A stretch of 64,000 nucleotides of DNA from Candidatus Gastranaerophilales bacterium (GCA_947625495.1 CANQOQ010000003.1:62001-126000); one strand, 5' to 3'; positions 1 to 9,288 are shown, numbered from the stretch's first letter. Notes: generated by a model not told the origin, from the sequence alone. Numbers and translations are program-made.

Positions 1-718
1 CAAAATTAGCGACATAAATATTATCGAACTTATCTATAGCAAGTCCTACAGGTCCTTCTAACAAATAATCTTTAACAAAATCAGTTCTTGCCTTATTTTT
101 ATCAACTTTTACTATGGAATTGGAAGAATAGCAAGATACATACATATTACCTTCCGAATCAACAACTATACCTGCGGGAGAATCAAATTTATCTATTATG
201 ACTCTCTTATTCGGAACCGCATTTGATATTTTTGAACGTTCTACTTTTCCAGCCTGAAGTTCAAATTGTTCTTTAGCATCTTTATACAATTGTTTTACAA
301 CATAATATTTTGAATAATCTTCAGGAATATAATTTAAATATTTCAATACAAGCGAATAATTTTTTCTGTTATAAGAAATTTTAGCTGCTTGTACAATAGA
401 ATCATAATCTTTCGGATTTATTGCAATAGCCTTAGTATAATTATTATATGCTTCATCGTAATCCTTTTTGGCTATGTATATTTGAGCAATATTATAATAA
501 GCATCGGATAATTTAGGATTATATTCTAATGCTTTTTGAAAATAAATTATTGCATCATCGTAATTCTTGATTTTTAATAATTGAACACCTTTTTTATACG
601 CAGTAACTGACTGCCGCATATTTTCATCGGAAATTTCCTGTTTGGCAAGAACAGGTATACTGCTCCAACTTATAAACATTAATATCAGTATTGTTAATTT
701 AAATAATTTATTTTTCAT
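1..718 (-). CDS. TPR and NHL-type repeat secreted protein (partial, C-terminus outside window)
   Basis: The reading frame starts at the ATG complementary to 716-718 and runs off the window edge, so only the first ~239 residues are visible. It opens with a signal peptide (basic MKNK, hydrophobic stretch, a likely cleavage after 'VLA'). Two or three TPR-like units follow, with typical 'A..YF..ALEYNPK..DAYYN' spacing around residues 45-130. From about residue 185 there are NHL/SMP-30-like propeller blades ('GIVVDSEGNMYVS', 'GLAIDKFDNIYVA'). The likely role is a periplasmic or surface scaffold; no catalytic residues are visible. Its ATG overlaps the stop of gatA (ATGA), so the two are probably translated from one message. 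Confidence 0.8.
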   Translation of the reverse strand, partial: MKNKLFKLTILILMFISWSSIPVLAKQEISDENMRQSVTAYKKGVQLLKIKNYDDAIIYFQKALEYNPKLSDAYYNIAQIYIAKKDYDEAYNNYTKAIAINPKDYDSIVQAAKISYNRKNYSLVLKYLNYIPEDYSKYYVVKQLYKDAKEQFELQAGKVERSKISNAVPNKRVIIDKFDSPAGIVVDSEGNMYVSCYSSNSIVKVDKNKARTDFVKDYLLEGPVGLAIDKFDNIYVANF

Positions 719-2196
719 TTCACCAAAGATTTACTCGGAATACTATAATTAAATTGTACAGCATTTTCCAGTTTAAAAGCAACATTTAAGAGTTTTGTTT
801 CATTTAAACAGTCAGATAATAACTGTAATCCTATAGGCATATTATCGCTATCTAACCCTACAGGAATATTCATAGCAGGAATTCCCGCAAGATTTGCAGT
901 GATTGTTGCGATATCAGTTAAATACATACTTAACGGATCTTCAATTTTTGACCCCAAATCAAAAGCGGTATGAGGACAAGTAGGCGCCAATAAAACATCA
1001 ACTTTTGAAAAGGCATTATCAAAATCTTGTTTAACAAGTCTTCTCAACTGTTGTGCTTTTTTATAGTATGCATCATAATAACCTGAGCTTAAAGCATAAG
1101 TACCGAGCATAATTCTTCTTTTTACTTCCTCGCCGAATCCTTCAGCTCTGGTTTTAACGTACATATCATAAAGGTTTTCAGGATTTTTAGTTCTATAGCC
1201 GTATTTTACACCGTCAAATCTTGCAAGATTTGAACTTGCTTCAGCTGTAGCTACAATATAATATACTGCTATAGAGTATTTTATTAACGGCAGAGAAATT
1301 TCAATAATTTCCGCACCCATGGATTTATACGTTTCTATTGATTTTTTTACGGCATTTTCAACATCACCGGATAACCCTTCAGTACAAAGTTCTTTAATAT
1401 ATCCGATTTTAACGCCTTTTAAATCATTGTTCAGCTCTTTTGTAAAATCAGGAACAGGCTCATTTAAAGAGGTTGAATCTTTTTCATCATGCCCGGCTAT
1501 AACATTTAAAAGCATGGCAGAATCTTCAACCGTTCTTGTAATTGGTCCTATTTGGTCCAAAGAAGAAGCAAAAGCAATAAGCCCATACCTTGAAACACGG
1601 CCGTAAGTCGGTTTTAATCCGACTAAACCGCAATAACTTGCAGGTAATCTTATACTTCCGCCAGTATCAGACCCAAGAGCTACAGTTGCTTCACCTGCCG
1701 CAACAGCTGCAGCACTTCCGCCCGAGCTTCCCCCTGGTACCTTATTTAAATTCCAAGGATTGTGTACTATTTTGGTAGCCGAGTTTTCATTACTTGAACC
1801 CATTGCAAACTCGTCCATATTCGCTTTTCCTATTATAGGGATTAAATTTTCTTTTAATTTTAATGTAACTGTCGCATCATAAGGTGAAATAAAGTTTGAT
1901 AAAATCTTACTTGAAGCCGTTGTAGGATAGGATTTTAAATTCATATTATCTTTAAGTGCGAGAGGAATACCTGCCAGAGGAGGTAGTGTTTCTCCCGATT
2001 TTATTTTTTCATCAACCTTTTTTGCTGTTTCAATCGCATAATCTTTTGTTAAAGAGTTATATGCACCAATCTTAGATTCAACGGCATCTATTTGGTCATA
2101 TACAGCTTGAGTAAGTTCTAATGCACTTACTTCTTTATTTCTTAAAGCTTCACTTTGTTCTTTAGCTGATTTAGTGACTAATTCACGTATATCCAA
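715..2196 (-). CDS. gatA: Asp-tRNA(Asn)/Glu-tRNA(Gln) amidotransferase subunit A
   Basis: GatA liberates ammonia from glutamine for the GatCAB transamidation of Glu-tRNA(Gln) or Asp-tRNA(Asn). The 493-residue length is normal. The amidase-signature triad is visible: Lys in 'LALKDN' near residue 82, the cis-Ser in 'GGSSGGS' near 156, and the nucleophilic Ser in 'SDTGGSIR' near 180. The start is a TTG complementary to 2194-2196, preceded by a good ribosome site (AGAGGAT); no in-frame ATG fits better. gatB and gatC are not in the window. Two tRNA-Gln genes are present here, the substrates such an indirect pathway would serve. It overlaps the downstream TPR/NHL gene by 4 bases. Confidence 0.95.
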   Translation of the reverse strand: MDIRELVTKSAKEQSEALRNKEVSALELTQAVYDQIDAVESKIGAYNSLTKDYAIETAKKVDEKIKSGETLPPLAGIPLALKDNMNLKSYPTTASSKILSNFISPYDATVTLKLKENLIPIIGKANMDEFAMGSSNENSATKIVHNPWNLNKVPGGSSGGSAAAVAAGEATVALGSDTGGSIRLPASYCGLVGLKPTYGRVSRYGLIAFASSLDQIGPITRTVEDSAMLLNVIAGHDEKDSTSLNEPVPDFTKELNNDLKGVKIGYIKELCTEGLSGDVENAVKKSIETYKSMGAEIIEISLPLIKYSIAVYYIVATAEASSNLARFDGVKYGYRTKNPENLYDMYVKTRAEGFGEEVKRRIMLGTYALSSGYYDAYYKKAQQLRRLVKQDFDNAFSKVDVLLAPTCPHTAFDLGSKIEDPLSMYLTDIATITANLAGIPAMNIPVGLDSDNMPIGLQLLSDCLNETKLLNVAFKLENAVQFNYSIPSKSLVK

Positions 2197-2298
2197 TTTT
2201 CTATCCTCTCATGCTCTTTTGTTAATATTATAAATTAAACTGTTTAGAATTAATAATAAAATTTTTCCAATTTTAAAAACTAATGGTATGATATAAGA

Positions 2299-3360
2299 AT
2301 GGCAATAATTTCAGATGATGATAATAAACAGATAAAAATAAAGAACGAAGACACGACATCTTCTCAAACGACTTATGACATGTCTTTTGAAAATAACATA
2401 AGACCAAAAAAGTTTGAAGAATATGTCGGACAGAGTGCTTTAAAATCTACACTAAAAATATCAATAGAAGCGGCAAAAAAAAGAGAGCTTCCACTTGATC
2501 ATATACTTTTTTACGGACCTCCGGGGTTAGGAAAAACCACTCTCGCAACTGTTATTGCGAACGAAATGAATACAAATATTAAAATAACATCAGCACCTGC
2601 ACTGGAGCGCCCGAGAGACATTATAGGTCTTCTTATGTCGCTTAAAGCAGGCGATATATTATTTATAGATGAAATTCACAGATTAAATAAAATATCGGAA
2701 GAAATCCTCTATCCTGCAATGGAAGATTTCTCACTTGATATGACTACAGGAAAATCTCAAACATTAAAATCAATAAGGATTCCTTTGCCTAAATTCACGT
2801 TAATAGGGGCAACAACAAAAGCAGGAGCACTGTCAGGACCTTTAAGAGACAGATTCGGAATTATTCACAGGCTTGAATTTTATACAGATGACGAACTCAC
2901 CAGTGTAATAAAAAGAACCGCACAAATTCTGGAAATTGATATAAAAGAAGAAGGCGCAAAAGCTATTGCAAAACGCTCAAGAGGTACTCCAAGAATAGCA
3001 AACAGGCTGGTTAAACGCGTGAGAGATTTCGCCATAGTAAAATCTGACGGTATAATTGATGAAAATACCGCCAATAAGGCTCTTGATATATTACAAATTG
3101 ATAAATTCGGTCTGGATAATACCGATAGAAGTCTGTTAAATTTAATTGCGGAAAAATATAACGGCGGTCCCGTCGGCATTGAAACTCTTGCTACAGCTCT
3201 CGGTGAAGACGTTAAAACTATTGAAGATGTTTATGAACCTTATTTGGTTCAAAAAGGATTTATTCAAAGAACTCCCAGAGGCAGAAAATTAACTCCTTTT
3301 GCTTGTAAATGTTTCAATATAAAAAATATTAATGATTTACAGCAGACTTTTGAATTTTAA
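2299..3360 (+). CDS. ruvB: Holliday junction branch migration helicase RuvB
   Basis: RuvB is the hexameric AAA+ motor that drives branch migration with RuvA and RuvC. Walker A 'GPPGLGKTT' is at residues 73-81, Walker B 'LFIDEIHRL' at 121-129, sensor 1 in 'LIGATTKAG' and the arginine finger in 'PLRDRFG'. The C-terminal winged helix ends with 'TPRGRKLT'. The N-terminus has about 25 more acidic/polar residues than I expect. A short AT-rich gap separates it from the divergent gatA. Its stop overlaps the stop of the convergent hydrolase gene by 4 bases. Assignment is firm. Confidence 0.97.
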   Translation: MAIISDDDNKQIKIKNEDTTSSQTTYDMSFENNIRPKKFEEYVGQSALKSTLKISIEAAKKRELPLDHILFYGPPGLGKTTLATVIANEMNTNIKITSAPALERPRDIIGLLMSLKAGDILFIDEIHRLNKISEEILYPAMEDFSLDMTTGKSQTLKSIRIPLPKFTLIGATTKAGALSGPLRDRFGIIHRLEFYTDDELTSVIKRTAQILEIDIKEEGAKAIAKRSRGTPRIANRLVKRVRDFAIVKSDGIIDENTANKALDILQIDKFGLDNTDRSLLNLIAEKYNGGPVGIETLATALGEDVKTIEDVYEPYLVQKGFIQRTPRGRKLTPFACKCFNIKNINDLQQTFEF

Positions 3361-4322
3361 ATACCTGAAGCAATTATACGTCTGAGCTCCGCAGCCGCTA
3401 TATTTATTGCAGTTTTTGTATTTTGCATATCTTTTAATGCATTCAGCATAAGAAAATCATGGAATACACCTAAGATTCTGATACAAGATACGTTAACTCC
3501 CGCTTCATTTAGTTTTTGAGCGAATTTTTCTCCTTCATCTCTTAATACATCATTTTCGGCAGTAATAATTAAACAGGAAGAAAGCCCTTGTAAATCTTTA
3601 ATTTCTGCCTGATAAGGCGAAAAATAAATATTCTTTTTATCATCATCACAAGACATATAAGAATTCCAAAACCATTTCATAGCCTTTTTTGTAAGCCAAG
3701 GACCATTTTCATATTCATTATAGGATTTAGTATTCATATTTATATCAATGGCAGGATAAAACAAAAGTTCAAAAATAGGCTTGACTCCGTTTTCTTTGTT
3801 TGATTTTATTGCTGCAGATATTGCCATATTAGCTCCTGCACTGTCTCCTGCCAATATTATTTTATTGGAATCTATATTATATTTATCAGGATTATTGTAT
3901 AAATAATTCATTGCAGCATATATCTGATTTAAAGCCAGAGGAAATTTCGATTCCGGAGAACGTGAATATTCAATAAAAGCAATACAGCAATTAGCTTTTA
4001 TTGCAAGCTGTTTTATCAAATAATCATGAGTAAAACTATCTCCCATAACCCAGCCGCCGCCATGGCAGTATATTATAACAGGCAGATTCTGTTCTTGAGC
4101 ATACTTTGCTCTTATAAATCTTATTGATACATTCCCTGCCGTAGTTGTCATTATTTGTGTATCATATATATCAGTTTTTATCTCTTTATAATCCTTTTGC
4201 TGCAAAGTCTTTAAAAACTCCCTCGCTTCTTGAGGTGTCAGTTCATATAAAGGTTTTGATTTTGTTTCATTTAAACCGTCTATAAAATTTTGAGCTTCTT
4301 TATATAATTTACTCTGTTTCAT
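3357..4322 (-). CDS. alpha/beta hydrolase, hormone-sensitive-lipase-like esterase
   Basis: This 321-residue enzyme has the HSL-type oxyanion motif 'HGGGW' near residue 88 and the nucleophile elbow 'GDSAGAN' near 160. A late Asp ('[10 protein letters not shown]') and His ('VFHDF') complete the expected Ser-Asp-His triad. No signal peptide is visible, so it is probably a cytoplasmic esterase or lipase of unknown substrate. The start at 4322 has an upstream purine-rich stretch (AAAAAAGGAGG) as ribosome site. It is transcribed toward ruvB and is apparently monocistronic. Confidence 0.85.
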   Translation of the reverse strand: MKQSKLYKEAQNFIDGLNETKSKPLYELTPQEAREFLKTLQQKDYKEIKTDIYDTQIMTTTAGNVSIRFIRAKYAQEQNLPVIIYCHGGGWVMGDSFTHDYLIKQLAIKANCCIAFIEYSRSPESKFPLALNQIYAAMNYLYNNPDKYNIDSNKIILAGDSAGANMAISAAIKSNKENGVKPIFELLFYPAIDINMNTKSYNEYENGPWLTKKAMKWFWNSYMSCDDDKKNIYFSPYQAEIKDLQGLSSCLIITAENDVLRDEGEKFAQKLNEAGVNVSCIRILGVFHDFLMLNALKDMQNTKTAINIAAAELRRIIASGI

Positions 4323-4455
4323 AAATTCCTCCTTTTTTATTTTAGAAAAAGAAAAGACTAATTAAATTCCCACCATTATCATTTGAAAGAGTAATAAATA
4401 ATTTTATACTTGAATAAAACAATATCTTTATGATAGTATTTATATAACTTGAAAA

Positions 4456-4545
4456 GGAGAAGTGGCCGAGTAGGTTTAAGGCGGCACCCTGCTAAGGTGT
4501 TGTGTGGAGTAATCTGCACCGTGGGTTCGAATCCCACCTTCTCCG
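4456..4545 (+). tRNA. tRNA-Ser (anticodon GCT)
   Basis: A complete class II cloverleaf can be folded. The acceptor stem GGAGAAG/CTTCTCC spans 4456-4462 and 4538-4544, with discriminator G at 4545. The anticodon loop CTGCTAA has GCT at 4491-4493, the variable arm is long, and the T-arm is GTGGG-TTCGAAT-CCCAC at 4521-4537. CCA is not encoded. It reads serine AGC/AGU codons. The DNA downstream is accessory in character, which fits a tRNA-linked insertion point, although I see no repeated tRNA end. Confidence 0.95.
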
Positions 4546-4563
4546 TTTTTATGATTTTATAAC

Positions 4564-4734
4564 TTAATCTATTGTCGAAATCTTACATTTGCTCATCACA
4601 ATCGGAAAATAGCTCACCTGTTTGTTTGATAGCAATTTGTTTACAGTTTCAATGGGATATTTGAAAATTTTTTCTGCCGGCTTTCGTCTTTGTATTTGAA
4701 TTATATCCCCTTCCGAGTGGTCGACTGAAACTAT
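4564..4734 (-). pseudogene. open remnant without start codon downstream of tRNA-Ser
   Basis: A stop-free frame of 57 codons, bounded upstream by a TGA (complement of 4735-4737), ends at a TAA (4564-4566). It has no usable start codon. The predicted peptide looks protein-like ('VDHSEGDIIQIQRRKPAEK' then 'YPIETVNKLLSNKQ'), so it may be the 3' end of a lost gene. I do not recognise the family. The rest of the 295 bases between the tRNA and the next gene holds nothing else I can name. Confidence 0.25.
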
Positions 4735-4811
4735 TCAGAAAGTCACTTTATTGTCTACTAGATGATATAAATAATATAAGTAGTCATGAAAATAAATAAA
4801 AGAGTGGAATT

Positions 4812-4856
4812 ATGAATGATACGATAATTAATGAAATAAATGATGTTAAAACTTAA
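4812..4856 (+). CDS. short open frame overlapping the start of the nuclease-like gene
   Basis: A 14-codon frame (MNDTIINEINDVKT) starts at an ATG with a weak upstream purine-rich stretch (AAAAGAGTGGAAT). It ends at a TAA inside the next gene. It overlaps the first possible ATG of the 646-residue protein (4840) in another frame. It could be a leader peptide, or the true N-terminus of the next protein separated from it by a one-base shift near 4848-4852. I cannot decide between these. Confidence 0.25.
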   Translation: MNDTIINEINDVKT

Positions 4857-4887
4857 TGGCGACTTATTAAAAGAAAGGTATGCAAGA

Positions 4888-6828
4888 ATGTGTAAAAATA
4901 TAGAAAAATATAGTATCGAAGATTTAATTACAAAACTAAAATATGACAACCATTTCTATCCGTTTGGGCATCTATATGATAAGAAAAGAATCACAGATTA
5001 TTTTAATAATATTAAAAATACAAAAATAGATAACCCAAAACATGGTTATATTTACAATATTTTAAGCGTAATACCTTTACTGGCTAATTTTAACAAAGAT
5101 ACTATTTGTACAATTAATAAATATATTAATAAAATCAATATACCGAGTGAAGATTTAATTACGCTAATAACTGCATATACAAATTATTACTTTGTCAGAA
5201 CTTCATATAATATAATAAATAAAGAACCTAAAAATTACACTTATTTTGAGGATTTATTATTATCTAATAATTTAGCTGCGAAGCAATGTGAAAATCTTGT
5301 TACATTCAACAATTTATTTTTTAATTATCTTAATTATTACAAAACAACGGGATATTACAAGAAAGAAGAAAAATCTGATATTACATTAGATAATATAAAT
5401 AAATTGTACATGTTTTTACAAATTTTATGCGGTTATAAAGATTTTTATGAAACCTGCTTGTTTGAAAAATATAATATTAAACAAATACGAAATGATAAAG
5501 ATATATTTTACATTGCTACAATGTATGATAAAGATTATTCAAAAATAAGAACAATAAGCGATATCAGGCAATCTAAATATATTTTTGGGTATTTATATTT
5601 TTTAGATAATAATCCTCATTTGAAAACAAAAATCTCAAATTTTGTTTTACAAAAAATAAAATTTAAAAAAATAACAAATATAAGATTTGAAAATAATAAA
5701 ATCAATTATGAACTAGATGAAGCAAGCAATGCATCTGAATTTCTAGATGAATACAATAAGTTAAACTGTTTTGTTATGCCTTTCTACCAATTCATGATAA
5801 ATAACAATAAGTATTCTGAACTAATAAATGATTATTTAATTTTATACTCTAAATTTCAAGATTTTTTCAAACAAATACAAATAAAATGTAATACTTCCGA
5901 TATAAAATCACTAGATGATTTAAAAAATATTCCAGCAAAAATTAATAAAAACATTTTAAAGAACTATCTATTAAATACAACAACATATCCTCAAGAAACT
6001 ATACAAAAGTTTTTAAAAATTTTAGGAAACAAAAATACAATAAATTTTTTCAAAAAACCACTATTACCAATAGGAAATGATTATTTATTTCATTTATTAA
6101 ATATAACCGGCAATATTACAGTTAATAATATTGATGACTGGTTGGAAATAAATAATGTAAATTTGCAAGAAAGAGGAATTATTTTTGAAGATTATGTCAA
6201 GGCTAAAACTAAAGAAATTTTGAAAAATAAAAATTATAAATTTTTTATTCCTGATATTAAAAAATTTAAAAATAGCAACGAAAATGAAGAAGAAATTGAT
6301 TTAATTATAAGTTTAGAAAATATAATTTTATTAATTGAATTGAAATGCATTAAATATCCAATAGAATATCATGATATTGAAAACGCTAAACAACGACTAT
6401 TGGAAGGTGTTTCACAAATAAAAAGAAAAATGGTTTTTGTGCAAGATAATACCCAGTTATTTAAATCAAAACAAGTAAATATTGAAAACAAAGAAATTAT
6501 TCCACTGGTTATAACAAATAATCCAAATTTTACAGGATTAATTGTTAATAACGTACCTATAATAGATTTTGAACTTTTTAATAACTATATTGACGTTGGA
6601 AAATTCATAACTTTTAAAATAGATAATAAATCGTTTAAAGAGGATAAATCTGTTATTTACTATAATAATCAAAGAGAATTTGAATTAAAGATAAAAGATT
6701 TTATGAATAATCCAATACCATTAAAAGATATTGAAGAAAAAATTGAATTATCTAAAACGCAAATAATACATGATAATAAAATATTTAAATGTCTGAATCC
6801 CAAATTATATATTGAAAGATATAATTAA
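4888..6828 (+). CDS. unrecognised protein with C-terminal PD-(D/E)XK nuclease domain
   Basis: The first ~400 residues are AT-codon-rich, mostly helical and unlike any family I recognise. The C-terminal part has a restriction-endonuclease fold signature: a conserved Glu in 'RGIIFEDYVKAKT', an Asp in 'EEIDLIISLEN', then 'ILLIELKC', the D-(x)n-ExK core. A helix with a Gln ('EGVSQIKRK') follows. I chose ATG 4888 because AAGAAAGG lies just upstream; an in-frame ATG at 4840 lacks a ribosome site. Lys, Asn and Ile codons are even more abundant here than in the neighbours, which suggests horizontal acquisition. The location beside a tRNA and the nuclease domain suggest a defence or mobile-element role, but this is inference. 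Confidence 0.6.
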   Translation: MCKNIEKYSIEDLITKLKYDNHFYPFGHLYDKKRITDYFNNIKNTKIDNPKHGYIYNILSVIPLLANFNKDTICTINKYINKINIPSEDLITLITAYTNYYFVRTSYNIINKEPKNYTYFEDLLLSNNLAAKQCENLVTFNNLFFNYLNYYKTTGYYKKEEKSDITLDNINKLYMFLQILCGYKDFYETCLFEKYNIKQIRNDKDIFYIATMYDKDYSKIRTISDIRQSKYIFGYLYFLDNNPHLKTKISNFVLQKIKFKKITNIRFENNKINYELDEASNASEFLDEYNKLNCFVMPFYQFMINNNKYSELINDYLILYSKFQDFFKQIQIKCNTSDIKSLDDLKNIPAKINKNILKNYLLNTTTYPQETIQKFLKILGNKNTINFFKKPLLPIGNDYLFHLLNITGNITVNNIDDWLEINNVNLQERGIIFEDYVKAKTKEILKNKNYKFFIPDIKKFKNSNENEEEIDLIISLENIILLIELKCIKYPIEYHDIENAKQRLLEGVSQIKRKMVFVQDNTQLFKSKQVNIENKEIIPLVITNNPNFTGLIVNNVPIIDFELFNNYIDVGKFITFKIDNKSFKEDKSVIYYNNQREFELKIKDFMNNPIPLKDIEEKIELSKTQIIHDNKIFKCLNPKLYIERYN

Positions 6829-6907
6829 TTATTTGATTAACAAAGATGTTAAAATTTTTAAATTATTATAGCAATCTGCTTTTAATACGTTATTGCAGAT
6901 TTATAAA

Positions 6908-6944
6908 CAACTTGATTATGTATTGACATAATCAAGTTATTTTG
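6908..6944 (+). terminator. 13-bp inverted repeat, terminator or operator
   Basis: AACTTGATTATGT (6909-6921) pairs perfectly with ACATAATCAAGTT (6926-6938) across a 4-base loop, followed by ATTTTGT. It can terminate the nuclease-like gene upstream. It also lies just before a gene encoding a ribbon-helix-helix protein, a class that often binds such palindromes next to its own gene, so an operator role is possible. Confidence 0.6.
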
Positions 6945-6996
6945 TAATACTTTATATATGAAATGCTTTAATACAAATTGGGGCGGTAAGCGAGAA

Positions 6997-7569
6997 ATGG
7001 CGGGGAGAAAAAAAACCTGTCTAAAAAAAATACCGTTCAACAGAAGAATAAACGAAAATATTTTAAATATTCTGCGAGATTATGCTAAAAGGCATGATAT
7101 TACGGAGACAGAAGCACTAGAAAGTGCAATTTTATTACAAACAAACATTGAAAAGTTAAAAGGAGATAATATTATGAAAATTTGTATTCCGACAAGTGAA
7201 GGCAGGTTGTGCGGACATTTTGGACATTGCGATTCATTTACAATTGCTGAAATTAACCCTAATACCAGAGAAATATTAAATATTGAAGAAAAAATACCGG
7301 AAGAAGGAATTTCTTGCCACAGTACGAATTGGATAGCCCAGCAAGGTGTAAGTAAAGTTATAGCAGGCGGAATGGGTGCAAGACCGATGATGTCATTTAT
7401 GCAAAATGGCATTGAAGTTGTTACGGGCTGTCCTGAGTTGCCTATAAGAGATATATTAGAAAAATATCTTTCCAATTCTCTTGAATCAGGCGAAAATACT
7501 TGCGGTGGTGAAGGAAGCGATCATCATCACTGTCATCATCACGGAGAAGGGCATAATTGTAAAGGTTAA
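6997..7569 (+). CDS. ribbon-helix-helix / NifX-NafY-type fusion protein with His-rich tail
   Basis: The first ~58 residues are basic and look like an RHH DNA-binding module ('IPFNRRINENILNILRDYA'). From 'MKICIPTSEGRLCGHFGHC' on, the protein is a dinitrogenase iron-molybdenum cofactor (NifX/NafY/YjeB-like) domain with conserved Cys and His. It ends in a His/Cys-rich tail ('DHHHCHHHGEGHNC') likely to bind metal. Such proteins occur in anaerobes without nitrogenase and probably handle metal or Fe-S clusters. I chose ATG 6997; an ATG at 6958 adds 13 residues. A perfect internal ribosome site before ATG 7174 suggests that the NifX domain is also made alone (131 residues). Confidence 0.8.
   Translation: MAGRKKTCLKKIPFNRRINENILNILRDYAKRHDITETEALESAILLQTNIEKLKGDNIMKICIPTSEGRLCGHFGHCDSFTIAEINPNTREILNIEEKIPEEGISCHSTNWIAQQGVSKVIAGGMGARPMMSFMQNGIEVVTGCPELPIRDILEKYLSNSLESGENTCGGEGSDHHHCHHHGEGHNCKG
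7158..7176 (+). promoter_or_regulatory. internal ribosome binding site and start (ATG 7174)
   Basis: AAAGGAG (7159-7165) lies 8 bases before an in-frame ATG at 7174, exactly at the boundary between the RHH-like and NifX-like domains. It is the strongest Shine-Dalgarno sequence in this gene, better than the one before 6997. This supports either a second product or recent fusion of two genes. Confidence 0.65.
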
Positions 7570-7582
7570 AACGGTAAAATAA

Positions 7583-8350
7583 ATGAAAATTCATCAAATA
7601 AGAAATGCTACAATTATAATTACTTATTGTAATAAAAAGTTTCTGATAGATCCTTGGCTGATGCCAAAAAACTATATGGCAGGCTTTGAAGCCGGAATAA
7701 ATTCACATATAAGGCAGCCTAGAGTTGAGCTTCCTATAAGTATTGAAAAAATTGCGGATGTTGATTCTGTTATTTTAACTCATTACCATCCTGATCATTT
7801 TGATGAATTTGCAAGCAGGGCAATTAGAAAAGATATCCCGTTTTTTGTTCAATCGGATACAGATAAAGAGATCATTAAAAAATTAGGATTTAATGATGTA
7901 AGAATAATAACAGAAGCAGGTACTGATTTTGAAGGAATTAAGTTATTTAAAACTCCCTGCCAGCACGGCAGAAGGGAAATTGTAAAACCTTTATGCGAAA
8001 GTGTTAATATGCCTTATGATGCTATGGGAGTTGTGTTTTTGTCATCTAATGACAAAACTTTATACCTTGCAGGTGATACAATATGGTGTAATGAAGTAAA
8101 ACAAACACTTGATAATTTTACCCCTGAAATTATTATCATAAATGCTTGCGGGGCTAAAGTTATAAATGGTGAACGTTTAATTATGGATATAGAAGATACT
8201 AAAGAAATTTCATCATATTGCAAATATTCAAAAATTATAGCAAGTCACATGGATACTGTTAGTCACTTAAGCGTTACAAGAGATGATATTAAAAATCTTA
8301 AACTTGATAATGTTATTGTTCCTGATGACAATGAGGTCTTAGAATTTTAA
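7583..8350 (+). CDS. metallo-beta-lactamase-fold hydrolase (UlaG/UPF0173-like)
   Basis: This 255-residue protein begins with the UlaG-type strand 'MKIHQIRNATIIITYCNKK' and 'LIDPWL'. It carries the zinc motif HxHxDH as 'HYHPDH' near residue 71. Further ligands fit 'CQHGRRE' near residue 132, 'AGDTIW' and the late 'SHMDTVSHLS'. It is a soluble metal-dependent hydrolase of unknown substrate. It lies 13 bases after the RHH-NifX gene, and its TAA overlaps the ATG of the next membrane protein (TAATG), so the three genes form an operon. Confidence 0.85.
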   Translation: MKIHQIRNATIIITYCNKKFLIDPWLMPKNYMAGFEAGINSHIRQPRVELPISIEKIADVDSVILTHYHPDHFDEFASRAIRKDIPFFVQSDTDKEIIKKLGFNDVRIITEAGTDFEGIKLFKTPCQHGRREIVKPLCESVNMPYDAMGVVFLSSNDKTLYLAGDTIWCNEVKQTLDNFTPEIIIINACGAKVINGERLIMDIEDTKEISSYCKYSKIIASHMDTVSHLSVTRDDIKNLKLDNVIVPDDNEVLEF

Positions 8351-9288
8351 TGAATATAAAATTATTAAAAATCAGAAAATTTGAAAGATATTTATTTGCA
8401 GGGATTTTAACGGTTCTAATGTTCTTATCCGCACAATTGACAGGGCATAAAGAAATAATATTTCCGGAGATTCTTGCAATATTAACAGGTGCTTGGGTTG
8501 CAAAAAGACAGCCGTGGAATACCAATAAATTCAGGATATGGATATTAACAACACTATCAGCATTGATTGGTGTTCTGTTGGTCAAATATCTACCGTTAGG
8601 GATTTATTATAAAGTAATATTTTCATTTCTGTTCACGGCACTTTCACTTATTTTGTTTAAAACAACTTTTATCCCTGCAATACCGGCAGGAATATTCCCT
8701 ATCTTTATGAATGTAAAGACACTTATTTATCCTTTAGCTGTCGGAATTATGGTTTTTGCTATAGTTATTGGACAATATTTACTTGAAAAGTATCATTACA
8801 GGCACAAAGATAAATATCTGCCTCAAAAAATAAATCGAAAAATGATGTTTAAACATTGGACTAAACTGTCTTTTATTTTCTCGTTAGTTTCAATTTATCC
8901 GTTGTTTAACGGTTTTTTATTCTGGTTGTCACCGCCTGTCGTTGTTACATTTGCAGAATTATCTAACCCTATGAGTCCTAATCGTAATAAATTATTTAAA
9001 ATATGGGAAATAATGACTATTGGTGCAGTTATAGGAACTATATTCAGGTTTGGTCTAAATATTTATTTAGATTTACCGCTTGTTGTATCGGCAATATTTG
9101 CTTGTTTATTTATGTTCCTTGTTTACAACAAAACAAAAGTATTATATCCTCCGTCATCAGGTGCATTATTAATGCCAATGATATTGAAGCCGCAGGAAGT
9201 TTTATGGTATCCCGTTGAAGTCGCATTAGGATTAATAATTTTAATTTTTATTGCTAAATATTTATTCCGTTTTAAATTAAATCATTAA
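8350..9288 (+). CDS. integral membrane protein, HPP-like
   Basis: 312 residues with about eight to ten hydrophobic segments. Two similar halves each carry a Pro/Gly-rich re-entrant-like motif: 'IPAIPAGIFPIF' in the first half and 'LYPPSSGALLMPMI' in the second. The second resembles the HPP-family motif, but the literal HPP triplet is absent. HPP proteins have been linked to anion transport in cyanobacteria and plants; function here is unproven. Translation is coupled to the MBL hydrolase upstream. The following 172 bases before the convergent radical SAM gene hold no clear feature. Confidence 0.6.
   Translation: MNIKLLKIRKFERYLFAGILTVLMFLSAQLTGHKEIIFPEILAILTGAWVAKRQPWNTNKFRIWILTTLSALIGVLLVKYLPLGIYYKVIFSFLFTALSLILFKTTFIPAIPAGIFPIFMNVKTLIYPLAVGIMVFAIVIGQYLLEKYHYRHKDKYLPQKINRKMMFKHWTKLSFIFSLVSIYPLFNGFLFWLSPPVVVTFAELSNPMSPNRNKLFKIWEIMTIGAVIGTIFRFGLNIYLDLPLVVSAIFACLFMFLVYNKTKVLYPPSSGALLMPMILKPQEVLWYPVEVALGLIILIFIAKYLFRFKLNH

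Noticed and set aside
7174-7569. NifX-type domain as a sign of nitrogen fixation
   Set aside because: No nif structural or assembly genes are present, and stand-alone members of this family are common in anaerobes that do not fix nitrogen.
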